Source: Chloroflexota bacterium (GTDB lineage: Bacteria > Chloroflexota > Anaerolineae > Anaerolineales > Villigracilaceae). From it: a stretch of DNA of 38,177 nt. A program made the position numbers and the translations under genes. The notes beneath the pieces are model-generated. The model saw nothing but the letters and a program-made list of their open reading frames with translations, ran no database searches and had not been told where the DNA came from. The DNA lies in assembly GCA_016865985.1 (NCBI GenBank), contig VGNO01000005.1, positions 1 through 38,177 of the forward strand, in the 5' to 3' direction. Shown one piece after another: positions 18,001 through 26,423 of the stretch (positions are counted from its first letter, which is position 1; each line of letters starts with the position of its first letter).

Positions 18001-21000
18001 TGATCGACCTGTTCCCGGTCCTCGGGATGGACGGTTTTCAGGAAATCATCGTAGATCATCCTGGTTTCGGGTTTTATGTCGAAGATGCGGTAGGTCTCTT
18101 CCGACCAGGCGAGTCGATCGGCGGGGATGTCCAGCGTCCAGGAGCCGAGATGGGCTACCGATTGGGCCCGGATGAGGGTCTTCTCGCTGTCCCTGAGGGC
18201 TGATTCGGCCTGCTTACGCCCGCTGATGTCCCGCCCGCTGCCCAGGATGCTGGATGGCGTACCGCTCGCATCGCGGATCAGGACGAAAGTGTTGTCGCTC
18301 CAGAAGGAAGTTCCATCCTTGCGGAAGAATTCCAGTTCCAGGGCGATCGGCGACTCCTGTCCGGGGCGCCCGGTCGCCTCCAGTGACAGGGCGGCAGCGA
18401 AGGCCTGCATCGCTCGGTCGAACGATTCAGGCGTCATCTGCCGCTCGAGCGGCAGGTCGTTCAGTTCCTCGAGCGTGTAGCCGCGCAGCCGGGTGACGGA
18501 GGGGCTGATGTAGAGCGCTTTCAGGTTCAGGTCCATCAGCCAGACCGTATCGCTCATGTTCTCCGCCAGCATGCGGTAGCGCTCCTCGGAGGCGCACAGT
18601 TGTTCTTCGTTTTTCCGGCGCAGGCTGACATTCTGTTTGATGGCAATGAAGTGGGTGATCCTGCCCTCATCCCCGACCAGGGGGGTGATGGTCATCTCAT
18701 CGTTGTAGAGGCTGCCATCCTTCTTCTTGTTGACCAGTTCTCCATGCCAGACCTGCCCGGCCAGGATCGTTTCCCACAGGTTCTTGTAGAACGGGTCGTC
18801 ATGGCGGCCGGATTTCATCAGGCGCGGGTTTTGCCCCTGCACCTCCGCCAGGGTGTAGCCGGTCAGTTCTGTAAAGGCCGGGTTGACCCACTGGATGGCG
18901 CCTTCCCGGTCGGTGATGACGATGGCGTTGGCGGCCACTTCGAGCGCCGCCGATTGCAGGCGCAACTGGGCTTCGGCCTGCTTGCGCTGGCTGATATCCG
19001 AGACGATCACCTGCACGGCCGGTTTGCCCGAGTACGTAAGGCTGGTGGCCATCACTTCCACATCCACCGGCGTCCCGTCCAGTTTTACATATACATCCTC
19101 GGCCGGGTAGAGGCCGGTCTCGCCCGCCATCATGCGCTGGATGCGCTGGCGGGAGCGTTCCAGCCCATCCGGATGGATGATCCCGGCGATCGGTTTGCCG
19201 ATCAGGTCTTGTTCCGAATCGGCCCCCAGCAGGCGCGCCCCGGCCGGGTTGGCGAAGACCAGCCTGCCTTCGGAATGGACCGCGATCCCGACCGGCGCCA
19301 GTTCGAGCAGCCTCCGGTAGCGCTCTTCACTCTCCCGCAGGGCGTCCTCGACCTGCTTGCGTTCGGTGATGTCCTGCACGGTACCGGTTACTTTGTACAG
19401 GACGCCCTGCGCGTTTTCGAGTAATTGCGTCTGTTCCTGTACGAAACGGACCTCTCCGTTGGGGAGGAGGATGCGGTGGTCGATGCAGGCGGCTTTCTTC
19501 TCCTCCAGCATCTTCGACCGCTTTCTCAGGAATTCCTCCTTGTCCTGCGGGTGGATGACGGCTTCGAATGCTTCTGGCGATGGTTCGAAGGTCCCAGGCG
19601 ATACGCCGAAGATGCGGTAGACCTCGTCGGACCAGGAGATGGTTTTTGCTTCCAGGTCCCACTCCCAACTGCCGATATGCGCCAGTTCCTGCGCCTCGCG
19701 CAGGCTGCGTTCGCTGGCGGCCAGTTTTTCCCCAGCCTGCCTGCGCTCGGAGATATCGCGCACCACGCTCTGGATGTGGAGCGGCCGGCCGTGTTGGTCG
19801 CGCACCAGTTCGACATTGATCTCGACCGGGAGGATCGTCCCGTCTTTCCTGCGGAAGAAGCGCTCATATAACGGGATATGTTCGCCTGCCAGCAGGCGTT
19901 GGATGACCTGGCTGCTCTTTTCACTTTCGGCGGAGGTCTCCTTGACCGACAGGCCGATTATTTTATCGCGGCTATATCCCAGCAGGTCGGCAGCGCGCTG
20001 GTTGACATCCAGGTGGCGTCCTTCGAGGTCGAGGATGAAGATGGCGTCATGGGTCTGGTCGAAGAGGGCGCGGTAGCGTCCTTCGGCTTCCTGTTGAGAC
20101 TCTTCGGCCCGCTTGCGTTCGGTGATGTCCCGCGAAACCCCGTATATGCCGAGCAGGTTGCCGGCTGCGTCCCGCATGCCTTTGATCCGGTTTTCCATCC
20201 AGACAATGGAACCGTCCTTGTGATAGTACTGCACCTCGACCGTCAGCGTGCGGTCGGGTGGATTGTCGCCGGCGGTTTCGTTCAACAATTCCCTCTGCAA
20301 GGTATCCAGGACCTCCCGCAGCGACTCGGGAGGCATCATCTCCTCCAGCGACTGGCGCATCCGTTCTTCCGGGGTAAAACCGAGCAGCCGTTCGATGGAT
20401 GGGCTGACATAGGTGGTCTCGAGCGTCAGGTCGACCGTCCAGACGATATCGCCCATGTTCTCGGCCAGGAAGCGGTACTTCTCCTCGCTCTCACGCAGCG
20501 CCTGCTCGGCCTGCTTGCGGGCGGTGATATCGCGATTGGAGGCGCGCACACCATGGTCGCGCCCGTCGGCGGTGGCGATGTGCTGGCAGACGTGGGATAC
20601 CCAAATCGCCCTCCCGTCCCGGCGCAGGAGTCGGAAATCGATCCGTTCCGGGGCGGCCTGCGGGTCGCGCTCGAAATGCCGGAGCACGATTTCCCGGTCG
20701 TCGGGGTGGATGATGGAAGGCAGAAATTGCGGGTCATCGATGAAACGCTGCGACGGGTAACCGGTGATGCGTTCGGCGGAGGGCGAGCAGTAGCGCCATT
20801 TCCCATCCGGCCCGACCCAATACTCCCAATCGTAAGTGAAATCGGCCACGGTGCGGTAGCGCGCCTCGCTCTCGGCCAGCGCCATTGCCGCCTGGCTCTT
20901 CTCTGCCGCCCGGCGGATGGCGAGCAGCACCTGGTCGACATCGAAGGGTTTTTCGAAATAGGCGAAGGCTCCCAGGTGGATGGCCTGGATGGCCGAGTCC

Positions 21001-21269
21001 TGCGAGGCGTGACCGGTGAGCAGGATGCATTCCGTCTCCGGCGAGCCCTCCCGGATGCCGCGCAGCACCTCCAGGCCGGGCATGTCGCCCAGGCGCAGGT
21101 CGATCAGGGCGACAACCGGTTTTTCCTGGAGCGCCCAGGAGACGGCCTCCTGGCCGGAGGTGAAGGTCGTTGGCTGGAAGCCCTTGATGCTGAGGATGTC
21201 TCCCAGCAGTTTGCACATGTTGGGGTCATCGTCCAGCACCAGCAACCGGATCGGTTGGTTGGCATTCAT
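15075..21269 (-). CDS. Giant hybrid histidine kinase (REC-PAS8-GAF2-PAS-HisKA-HATPase-REC)
   Basis: This 2,064-residue protein is a soluble hybrid kinase with no clear membrane segment. An N-terminal receiver (1-120; D14-D15, D57, K107) is followed by eight PAS/PAC units, each ending in a DITxRKxAE-like linker. Two GAF domains, a ninth PAS unit, HisKA with [12 protein letters not shown], HATPase with DTGIGIS and GGTGLGL motifs, and a C-terminal receiver with [11 protein letters not shown] complete it. PAS 1 and 9, 2 and 7, and 4 and 8 are recognisable pairs, showing internal duplication and shuffling. The ATG at 21269 lies 45 bases after the double receiver gene. The reading frame is intact for 6.2 kb, so the length is real. 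The signal is unknown, and several ligands or redox cues may be integrated. Confidence 0.93.
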   Translation of the reverse strand: MNANQPIRLLVLDDDPNMCKLLGDILSIKGFQPTTFTSGQEAVSWALQEKPVVALIDLRLGDMPGLEVLRGIREGSPETECILLTGHASQDSAIQAIHLGAFAYFEKPFDVDQVLLAIRRAAEKSQAAMALAESEARYRTVADFTYDWEYWVGPDGKWRYCSPSAERITGYPSQRFIDDPQFLPSIIHPDDREIVLRHFERDPQAAPERIDFRLLRRDGRAIWVSHVCQHIATADGRDHGVRASNRDITARKQAEQALRESEEKYRFLAENMGDIVWTVDLTLETTYVSPSIERLLGFTPEERMRQSLEEMMPPESLREVLDTLQRELLNETAGDNPPDRTLTVEVQYYHKDGSIVWMENRIKGMRDAAGNLLGIYGVSRDITERKRAEESQQEAEGRYRALFDQTHDAIFILDLEGRHLDVNQRAADLLGYSRDKIIGLSVKETSAESEKSSQVIQRLLAGEHIPLYERFFRRKDGTILPVEINVELVRDQHGRPLHIQSVVRDISERRQAGEKLAASERSLREAQELAHIGSWEWDLEAKTISWSDEVYRIFGVSPGTFEPSPEAFEAVIHPQDKEEFLRKRSKMLEEKKAACIDHRILLPNGEVRFVQEQTQLLENAQGVLYKVTGTVQDITERKQVEDALRESEERYRRLLELAPVGIAVHSEGRLVFANPAGARLLGADSEQDLIGKPIAGIIHPDGLERSRQRIQRMMAGETGLYPAEDVYVKLDGTPVDVEVMATSLTYSGKPAVQVIVSDISQRKQAEAQLRLQSAALEVAANAIVITDREGAIQWVNPAFTELTGYTLAEVQGQNPRLMKSGRHDDPFYKNLWETILAGQVWHGELVNKKKDGSLYNDEMTITPLVGDEGRITHFIAIKQNVSLRRKNEEQLCASEERYRMLAENMSDTVWLMDLNLKALYISPSVTRLRGYTLEELNDLPLERQMTPESFDRAMQAFAAALSLEATGRPGQESPIALELEFFRKDGTSFWSDNTFVLIRDASGTPSSILGSGRDISGRKQAESALRDSEKTLIRAQSVAHLGSWTLDIPADRLAWSEETYRIFDIKPETRMIYDDFLKTVHPEDREQVDHAWQQALQGAPYDIEHRIIVKGQARWVRELAELEFSPDGTPLRGIGTVQDITERKQAEHEILHRMNELEALYENSQALAGLLEPRQIGQKTIDSLIQKLDWRHAVIRQWDPLHSRMEALAVSHPGLGEAEQAAQRARLRRKASLASNGLNDWVFQHGESVLCPDVRQDARYTPTYPGIRSGMYVPLKAGEKTIGSIAIESARVSGFNEQELRLLETVAAQAATALENARLYQAERDQRRISEALRQALGAGASLSRSLDFEEVQEGLLAALEGVLPFDEAAILLVGPDGKRAAVARLRTLAANDGDPSGRTTRYLGHQFDLETTENLRWMAGEKQPLVIPDVRAYPGWKKIQGAGRVRSWAGAPIIINERVAAFFSITHHEPNFYRHEHRLLLEAFTGQAALAFQNARLYQEAQQEIAVRRQVEDALNAYQDGLEMMVQERTEALRASEEKFRTVADWTYDWEYWRDQEGRIVYMSPSVERVSGYSAERFARNPALLQRIIHPDDRETWRQHNECTGGVQEDVQQVEFRIRARDGSERWIQHICRAVFAADGSYLGRRISNRDITERKSSEAALRQATALAEAANRAKSAFLASMSHEIRTPLNAILTLSESLSEGVYGSLQKAQLETLQTVTDSGRHLLELINDILDLSKIEAEKFELQPGLVNVENLCQSALRMVKQQASKKDIKTITAIAGGLPPLVGDERRLKQALVNLLSNAVKFTPEGGQVWLDVTYHEKKEGIRFSVRDTGIGISRDDQARLFQPFEQLDNSLSRQYGGTGLGLTLVKRLVELHGGTTGVRSRPGKGSRFYFTLPALQSDRAPLQPPEMPAGGPPASQAGDLPGQDAPGGAPLALVAEDNPVTLEITCDYLLAKGLRVVPAADGLAAVELAQAERPDIILMDIQLPKLDGLEAIRRLRAMPGLQSTPVVALTALAMQGDRERCLQAGANEYLSKPVSMKKLAQVIHELLEKHATRPER

Positions 21270-21314
21270 AACGCCTCGGCTTTCGTTTCCTTGCTTCGAT
21301 TGTTCCTTCGTTCA

Positions 21315-22073
21315 TCACCCTTGTTTCGCGTCCAGCGCCTGCCGCAGGCGTTGGATGCGCACCTCCCCCAGTTTTGCCAGCAGGTCCGGGATGATGAGCG
21401 GCTTGTAGAGGCAGGCGTAGGCATGGATGTCGAGCGCCTTCTGGATGGCTGAGGTCATCTCCTGGCGGTAGCCGGTGATCAGCAATACCGGCATGTCCGG
21501 GCAGCGGGCGCGCACTTCCCGCAGCACATCGTAACCGTTGATGCTGTTCAGTTTCATGTCCAGCAGCAGCACCTGGCACGGGTCGTCCACATGCTGCAGG
21601 ACCTGGTGAGGGTCGGTGACCTTGACCACCTGGTAACCGCGCCGTTCGAGGATGTCGCCCAGCGTCTGGCAGAAGGCCGGGTCGTCGTCCACGACCGTGA
21701 TGGTGCGCGACCTGGCCAGCGAGGCAAAAAAGGCGAGCGCCTGGTTGATATCGAGCGGTTTGCTCAGCACGCTCACCACGCCGCTCTCCCGGCCGCGCCG
21801 CACCACCTCCTCGGCGCTGTAGGCGGTCATCAGCGCCACCGGCAGGCCGGGCAGCAGTTTCTGTAGTTCTAGGTGCAGTTCCACCCCGTTCATGCCGGGC
21901 ATGCGGACGTCGGTCAGGACGCAATCGAAGGGGGCGGTGCGCGCCAGTTCGATGGCTTCCGCCGCCGAGCCGGCCTCGGCGATCTCGTATCCCTGGAGCG
22001 ACAGGATGTCGGCCAGGGTGCGCGTCATGCGCCGGTCGTCGTCCACGACCAGGATGCGAAGTTTCGGGTTCAT
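21315..22073 (-). CDS. Double receiver-domain protein
   Basis: This 252-residue protein consists of two receiver domains and no output domain. The first (about 1-118) has D11-D12, D55 and K105. The second (about 122-245) has D129-D130, phospho-acceptor D172 in LLLDMKLN and a YKPL lysine near the end. Its ATG overlaps the stop of the upstream kinase gene as ATGA, so it is the obvious phosphoryl acceptor of that kinase. With two acceptors and no effector it may act as a phosphate relay or sink toward the downstream hybrid kinase (inferred). Confidence 0.92.
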   Translation of the reverse strand: MNPKLRILVVDDDRRMTRTLADILSLQGYEIAEAGSAAEAIELARTAPFDCVLTDVRMPGMNGVELHLELQKLLPGLPVALMTAYSAEEVVRRGRESGVVSVLSKPLDINQALAFFASLARSRTITVVDDDPAFCQTLGDILERRGYQVVKVTDPHQVLQHVDDPCQVLLLDMKLNSINGYDVLREVRARCPDMPVLLITGYRQEMTSAIQKALDIHAYACLYKPLIIPDLLAKLGEVRIQRLRQALDAKQG

Positions 22074-24199
22074 GCTGCCTCCTCATTGGTTGGCAGGTAC
22101 AGGGTGAATGTGCAGCCGCGGCCCATTTCGCTCCTGACCTCGATCCGGCCGCCGTTGGCCTCGGCCAGTTTGCGGCTGACGGCCAACCCGAGGCCGATGC
22201 CGGTTGTCTTGGTGGTGAAGAGCGGTTCGAAGAGTCTCTCCATCTGTTCGGGAGGGATGCCCGGCCCGCTGTCGCCGATGGCGATCTCGACCATCTCACC
22301 CGATTCCCGTGCGCCGATCGTAAGTTCCCCGCCGTCCGGCATCGCCTGGCAGGCGTTGACCACCAGGTTGCCCAGCGCCTGGATCGCCTGCAGCGGGTCG
22401 ACGAATACCAGCGGCAGGCCGCGCCGGGCCTGGTTTGCCAGGCGGATGTTCCTGGCGGGCGGGAAGCGTTCCAGGGTCTGCTGGACCAGGTAAACCGGGG
22501 CGACCGCCTCGCGTTTCACCGCCTGGTGACGGGCAAAATCGAGCAGGTCGGTGATGATCTTCTCCGAAGTGCGGGTCTCGTTCTGGATGATCTCGATATA
22601 TTCCGCCACCTTGGCCGGCGCCTGCGGCTGTACCATTTTCAGGTAGATGGCGGCGTTCGAGATCACGCCCAGCGGGTTGCGCAGTTCGTGGGCGATGCTG
22701 CCCGCCAGTTGGCCCAGGGCGGCCAGCCGTTCCTGGCGGACGAGTTTCTCCTGCGCCTGGCGCAGTTCGCGGGTGCGGGCCTCGACGCGCAATTCCAATT
22801 CGGTATTGAGCGAGAGGAGTTGCTCCTCGGCCTGCCTCTGTTCGGTGATGTCCCGGGCGGTGGAGAGGGCGCCGCTCACCCTGCCTTGCCCGTCCTTGAG
22901 CGCCCGGCACCACCAGGCCAGCAGCCGTTTGGCGCCGTCCTGCCGTCGCTGCCAGGATTCGACATAGATCGTATTCTCATCGCCGTCGAACAGCGGTTCA
23001 ACCGTGCGGTAGGTATCCTGCTCGCCTTCGAAATAGGTTGCAGCCTCCCTCCCAAGCACATCTTTCCCAAAGAAAGCCAGGCCGGCCGGGTTGGCCCAGG
23101 TGTAGACTTTGTGGTCGTCCACTTCCATGACGATATCGGGTATGGCAGCCAGGAGCGCCTCCTGCCGGCTGCTCATGGCGCGTAACGACTCCTCTGCCTG
23201 GAATTTGGAGAGAGCAACTGCCAGGTAATCGGCCAGAGTCTCCCAAACGCTGATCCACCTGGCTGTGAACTGTCCCTTCCGTTTGTCGTTGAACTGGAGC
23301 AAGCCCAGCCGCAGCCCCCCTACGCGCAGGGGGATCAAAGCCACTGACTCGTAGCCCTCGCCATTACAACGGTTGCGGGTGCGCGTCTGCCGGTCGGTTT
23401 CGGTGGTGGTTGCCAGTAATTCTGTCGTGCAGTTGGTCCAAAAACTCCCTTTTTCTGTAAAAAACGGCTTGGCGGGATCGAACCGCCCGGAGATCACATT
23501 GCCGCACATGCATTCCAGGAGTGGCAGCCCCGAATCATCGAGGATTGGATGACCGTTCCTGTTGCGCAGGCAGAGTGAGTTCTCCAACAGGATATGTTCC
23601 TTTGGAAAACCACGCGTCTCATAATATGGATAATCGTTCTCCTGCCGCAGGCGGATGCCTACTGCCTCGCAGCCGGATATTTGCTGAATGAAATCTGTGG
23701 CAGCGCGGATCAATTGGCGGGGGTCCTTGCTGGTGTTCACCATGCCCAGGAATGCGACGGTCGTTCTCCACTCATCATCCAGGAGTTTCTGTTCCGTAAT
23801 ATCTCGCAGGATGCCCTGCCAGACCAAGGGATTCCCTGCCTCATCCCGGAAGAGGAGCGCCTCTTCCCGCACCCAGAGCGTGCGCTTGTCACGGGTCAAC
23901 AGGCGGTATTCGACCCAGAACGGCTCACCGCTCTGGTTGGTGCGGTCATCTTCTGCGATGACCATTGCCCGGTCGTCAGGGTGGATACGCTCCTTCCAGA
24001 AATCACGCTTATCCATCCATTTGGCGGGTGGAAACCCGGTCAACGCCTCGACCTGCGGGCTGATGTACAGCCGTTCGTGGCTGGCGGCTGATTCGGTATA
24101 GATGACCGATGGCGCCTGTTCCACCAGGGCGCGCCAGGGCGCCTCCCCCATCCGGCCGGATGCGCTGCGTTCTTTACTTGTGGGGGTTTTCCTGCTCAT
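22070..24199 (-). CDS. PAS-GAF-PAS histidine kinase
   Basis: This 709-residue cytoplasmic sensor kinase heads the signalling run. A PAS domain (about 20-140) is followed by a GAF domain (about 145-330), a second PAS (about 340-455), a coiled linker, HisKA with H504 in SIAHELRNPLG, and HATPase with NACQAMPDGG and GIGLGLAVSRKLAE. The GAF domain is cysteine-rich: C177, C210, C230, C232, C257 and C278, including a CMCG motif. That could bind a metal or iron-sulfur cluster. The ATG at 24199 is chosen because GGAG stands 6 bases upstream. An ATG at 24388 would add 63 residues with no domain character. It is coupled to the double receiver protein by an ATGA overlap. Confidence 0.92.
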   Translation of the reverse strand: MSRKTPTSKERSASGRMGEAPWRALVEQAPSVIYTESAASHERLYISPQVEALTGFPPAKWMDKRDFWKERIHPDDRAMVIAEDDRTNQSGEPFWVEYRLLTRDKRTLWVREEALLFRDEAGNPLVWQGILRDITEQKLLDDEWRTTVAFLGMVNTSKDPRQLIRAATDFIQQISGCEAVGIRLRQENDYPYYETRGFPKEHILLENSLCLRNRNGHPILDDSGLPLLECMCGNVISGRFDPAKPFFTEKGSFWTNCTTELLATTTETDRQTRTRNRCNGEGYESVALIPLRVGGLRLGLLQFNDKRKGQFTARWISVWETLADYLAVALSKFQAEESLRAMSSRQEALLAAIPDIVMEVDDHKVYTWANPAGLAFFGKDVLGREAATYFEGEQDTYRTVEPLFDGDENTIYVESWQRRQDGAKRLLAWWCRALKDGQGRVSGALSTARDITEQRQAEEQLLSLNTELELRVEARTRELRQAQEKLVRQERLAALGQLAGSIAHELRNPLGVISNAAIYLKMVQPQAPAKVAEYIEIIQNETRTSEKIITDLLDFARHQAVKREAVAPVYLVQQTLERFPPARNIRLANQARRGLPLVFVDPLQAIQALGNLVVNACQAMPDGGELTIGARESGEMVEIAIGDSGPGIPPEQMERLFEPLFTTKTTGIGLGLAVSRKLAEANGGRIEVRSEMGRGCTFTLYLPTNEEAA

Positions 24200-24569
24200 T
24201 GCCAACTCCAGTTGCAAGCGTCCACGAAGGTTTTGACTTGCAGAATGCTTCGAATGCTCCCGCGTCCATGACCGATGGAGGCACCGCCCGGGCCTGCGCG
24301 GGCCGCTTGGAGTCTGTCCCCATCCCCCGGCCATGCCGTTCGTGGCAGACTTCATCGGAAGGCCGGGATGCGATGGCTCCAATTCCATTGCCAGGGCCAG
24401 GTGGGAAGTACGTAGCCCCTTTAAAGATATACCCTTATGCCCCGGAAGGCAACATTTAACCGGAAAAGGCGCAGAGGATTACGTACATGTACTTACGGAA
24501 TCGAACCTTGCCGCGCCTGGAATCGAAAGCGCCGCCCGGAGGCGGTGGGTGAAGGGTTATGGACCAGGA
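24200..24569. other. Gene-free leader of the signalling operon
   Basis: No gene is supported here. The segment lies between the LysM gene stop and the PAS-GAF-PAS kinase start, both on the minus strand. It contains a short CCGCC-TCCG-GGCGG hairpin near 24530-24545 just past the LysM gene and a candidate promoter at 24424-24452. The roughly 220 bases between that promoter and the kinase form GC-rich inverted stretches, but I recognise no riboswitch family in them. Confidence 0.45.
24424..24452 (-). promoter_or_regulatory. Candidate promoter of the signalling operon
   Basis: On the minus strand TTGCCT (24452-24447) and TATCTT (24429-24424) are spaced by 17 bases. It would give a leader of about 220 bases before the PAS-GAF-PAS kinase. 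The match is moderate and this is the only candidate I find in the spacer. Confidence 0.35.
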
Positions 24570-26042
24570 CTAATTGCCGGCTGCCGGCTGGGAGGCAGTG
24601 ACGGGCTGCGGGACGGGCAGGTGGATAACCTGTCCCGGGGTGAGGGTCGTCCCGCCGGTCATCGGGTTGGCCGCCAGCAGGCTGGCCGGGGAGATCTTCC
24701 AATCGAAGGCGATCGTCTCGACCGTGTCGCCCCAGCGGACGGTGTAATCCTGCGGCAGGCCGTTGATGTGATATGTGACCCAGTCCCAGCGCATGATATC
24801 GAAACCGGTTGTACCGGTCTTCCCATACCCGCCGCCGTTCCATTCAGTATTGATGACGCCGCTCTTGCGGTCGCCCGGGGTGTAGAGGGCGACTTCGCTG
24901 ATGGAGCAGTTTGTGGAATTCTTGATCATGTTGGAGATAGTGAAGCGCGTCTGGTTGGCGTCGATCCCGGTCACCATGAAGATATGGTCATAGAGGCCGT
25001 CGTCCGGGATCTCATACAGGGTGGCAAAGGAGTAGATGACATCACCGGGATAGAGGTTGCCGTATGCCGCAAAGTCATAGCCTGGCATGGCCGCATCGGT
25101 GCGGATCAGGGTATAAGTATCGGGGTCGAACGTCCCCCACGGCTGGCCGTTCCAGCGTGGGTTAGCGCCGGTGAAGGCCCTGGCGCTGGCCGACCAGGAG
25201 CCGATGCGGTAGGGGAAGCCGTTGGCGTCGCGCAGGATCGTCCAGGCCAGCGGACCGCACATGGACGAGGCGCTCGGGTAACCGATCTCCTCCTTTGCGA
25301 CCCGGTTGGCTTCGGCGCAGTCGGCGGCCAGGTACTGCCGCCCGGCGGCCAGGAAATCGGGCGCCTGCCAGTCGAGGTCGAACATGGCGGCTACCGCCTC
25401 GCGGCTGGTATACCCCTGTTCGATCATCCAGTGGCAGGGCAGTTTCTTGATCACCGGATAGATGGTTGCGTCGCCTGGGGTCCCGTCCTTTTGCCAGTAG
25501 GCGCGGGCGTAACCGGCCCAGTCCGATTCGAAGACGCCGGGCGCCAGCGGGACGGCCAGCAGGCGGAAGTTGCCGCCGTAGGCCCGGAACCAGACGGCGA
25601 AGCCCTGGGTCAGGAAGATGGTCGCCACCCGGTCGCCGCGGTAGGTAAGCGGGTGCTGGAATTCGTTGAAGATGAATTCATAGGCATAGCGTTCCTGGCG
25701 CACATTCACGGTCTGTTGCAGTTCCCCGTTCCAGATCGAATAGGCCCGCCGCTCGTCCAGGTTGTATTCGCCCCCGAGCGCCGCCCGGACATTGGCCAGC
25801 ATCTCCTCCGGCGTCGATGCCGTTGCGGTGGCGGCTGCGCAACCGGCCGGGTTGCCGTAGGGGTAGGCCGGGGCGGGAGCCGCATCGGATTCGAGACCGA
25901 TCGTCTCCTGTCCCCAGGCCTGCATGGGGGCATCCACCCGGCGCGCCAGGGATTCAGCCGGGCGGGTGGCGGTGTATTCCCCGGTGGCGGCGACCGAGAA
26001 GAGGATGATCATGGAAAGGGCGGCGAGCATGGTTTTGTGCAT
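24570..26042 (-). CDS. Secreted LysM protein with a possible cysteine-peptidase fold
   Basis: This 490-residue exported protein has an N-terminal signal peptide (about 1-21). A large middle domain is followed by a C-terminal LysM domain (about 432-477) that would anchor it to peptidoglycan or another glycan. The middle region contains C262 in SSMCGPLAW, then YPGDVIYS (331-338) and H353 in YDHIFMVTG. This Cys, PGDVI, His order resembles CHAP or NlpC/P60-like peptidases, but the similarity is by eye and the catalytic claim is tentative. The ATG at 26042 has AGGAG upstream. The 5' leader carries a cyclic-di-GMP-I riboswitch and a terminator, so expression should follow c-di-GMP level. It likely acts on the cell envelope or matrix during a motile-sessile switch (inferred). 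Confidence 0.88.
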   Translation of the reverse strand: MHKTMLAALSMIILFSVAATGEYTATRPAESLARRVDAPMQAWGQETIGLESDAAPAPAYPYGNPAGCAAATATASTPEEMLANVRAALGGEYNLDERRAYSIWNGELQQTVNVRQERYAYEFIFNEFQHPLTYRGDRVATIFLTQGFAVWFRAYGGNFRLLAVPLAPGVFESDWAGYARAYWQKDGTPGDATIYPVIKKLPCHWMIEQGYTSREAVAAMFDLDWQAPDFLAAGRQYLAADCAEANRVAKEEIGYPSASSMCGPLAWTILRDANGFPYRIGSWSASARAFTGANPRWNGQPWGTFDPDTYTLIRTDAAMPGYDFAAYGNLYPGDVIYSFATLYEIPDDGLYDHIFMVTGIDANQTRFTISNMIKNSTNCSISEVALYTPGDRKSGVINTEWNGGGYGKTGTTGFDIMRWDWVTYHINGLPQDYTVRWGDTVETIAFDWKISPASLLAANPMTGGTTLTPGQVIHLPVPQPVTASQPAAGN

Positions 26043-26063
26043 TGCGTCTCACTCTCCTGCCGG

Positions 26064-26102
26064 AAAAACGAAAGGCCTGGTTTTGGGCAACCAAGCCTTT
26101 CG
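26064..26102 (-). terminator. Intrinsic terminator in the riboswitch expression platform
   Basis: The transcript can form a 14-bp hairpin: CGAAAGGC plus UUGGUU pairs with AACCAG plus GCCUUUCG around the loop GCCCAA, and U5 follows (26068-26064). It lies between the c-di-GMP aptamer and the LysM start codon, where only a regulated terminator makes sense. Confidence 0.88.
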
Positions 26103-26170
26103 AATATCCATGAGTGTGGACGCGCATGGAAGGACCATGCGGGCGCGCCGGTGGGCGCAGTTTTCATGTG

Positions 26171-26270
26171 TGACGTTCGGCGGCTTGGCGATCGTGGGCG
26201 CCTTGGCGCCTGTAGACCCGTAGCTTTGCGTCCCTGCCTTTCGACAGGTTTGCCTTTATCGGTGTCGAAA
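26171..26270 (-). ncRNA. Cyclic-di-GMP-I (GEMM-I) riboswitch
   Basis: The minus-strand RNA shows the class hallmarks in order. AUAAAGGCAAACC leads into stem CCUGUC (26248-26243), GAAA tetraloop (26242-26239) and stem GGCAGG (26238-26233). The invariant GACGCAAAGC follows (26232-26223), then a second arm capped by GGCGC-CAAG-GCGCC (26210-26197), and a closing GAUCGCC-AAGCCGCCGAA segment. UUCG (26269-26266) can pair with CGAA (26179-26176) as part of P1. A terminator lies 70 bases downstream, so it should work by transcription attenuation. Whether c-di-GMP turns the LysM gene on or off cannot be decided without folding the alternative antiterminator. Confidence 0.92.
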
Positions 26271-26409
26271 CCTTGCGGTCTGACTCTCCTTGGAAGTAAG
26301 GTTCAGGATTACGATATCAGGATACTGCAATCCCCGCCGGGAGGCTATTCGCCGCCCTACCTATTTCGACCTGCGGGGAAATACGTAGGGATTCCAGTTG
26401 CGGGACGGG

Positions 26410-26415
26410 TATAAT
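26410..26415 (+). promoter_or_regulatory. -10 box of the methyltransferase gene (leaderless)
   Basis: A perfect TATAAT ends 8 bases before the ATG at 26424, so transcription would start at or next to the start codon. No ribosome binding site is present and no good -35 box is seen at the usual distance. Confidence 0.6.
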
Positions 26416-26423
26416 CCGCCGCG

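Larger units (their letters stand above)
26043..26423. other. Divergent regulatory region (riboswitch leader and methyltransferase promoter)
   Basis: This gene-free stretch separates the minus-strand LysM gene from the plus-strand methyltransferase gene. It holds the c-di-GMP aptamer (about 26171-26270), a linker with a 7-bp hairpin CGCATGG/CCATGCG (near 26120-26140), the intrinsic terminator (26064-26102), and the -10 box of the methyltransferase gene (26410-26415). I could not identify a convincing minus-strand promoter. It should lie between about 26290 and 26420. Confidence 0.7.
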
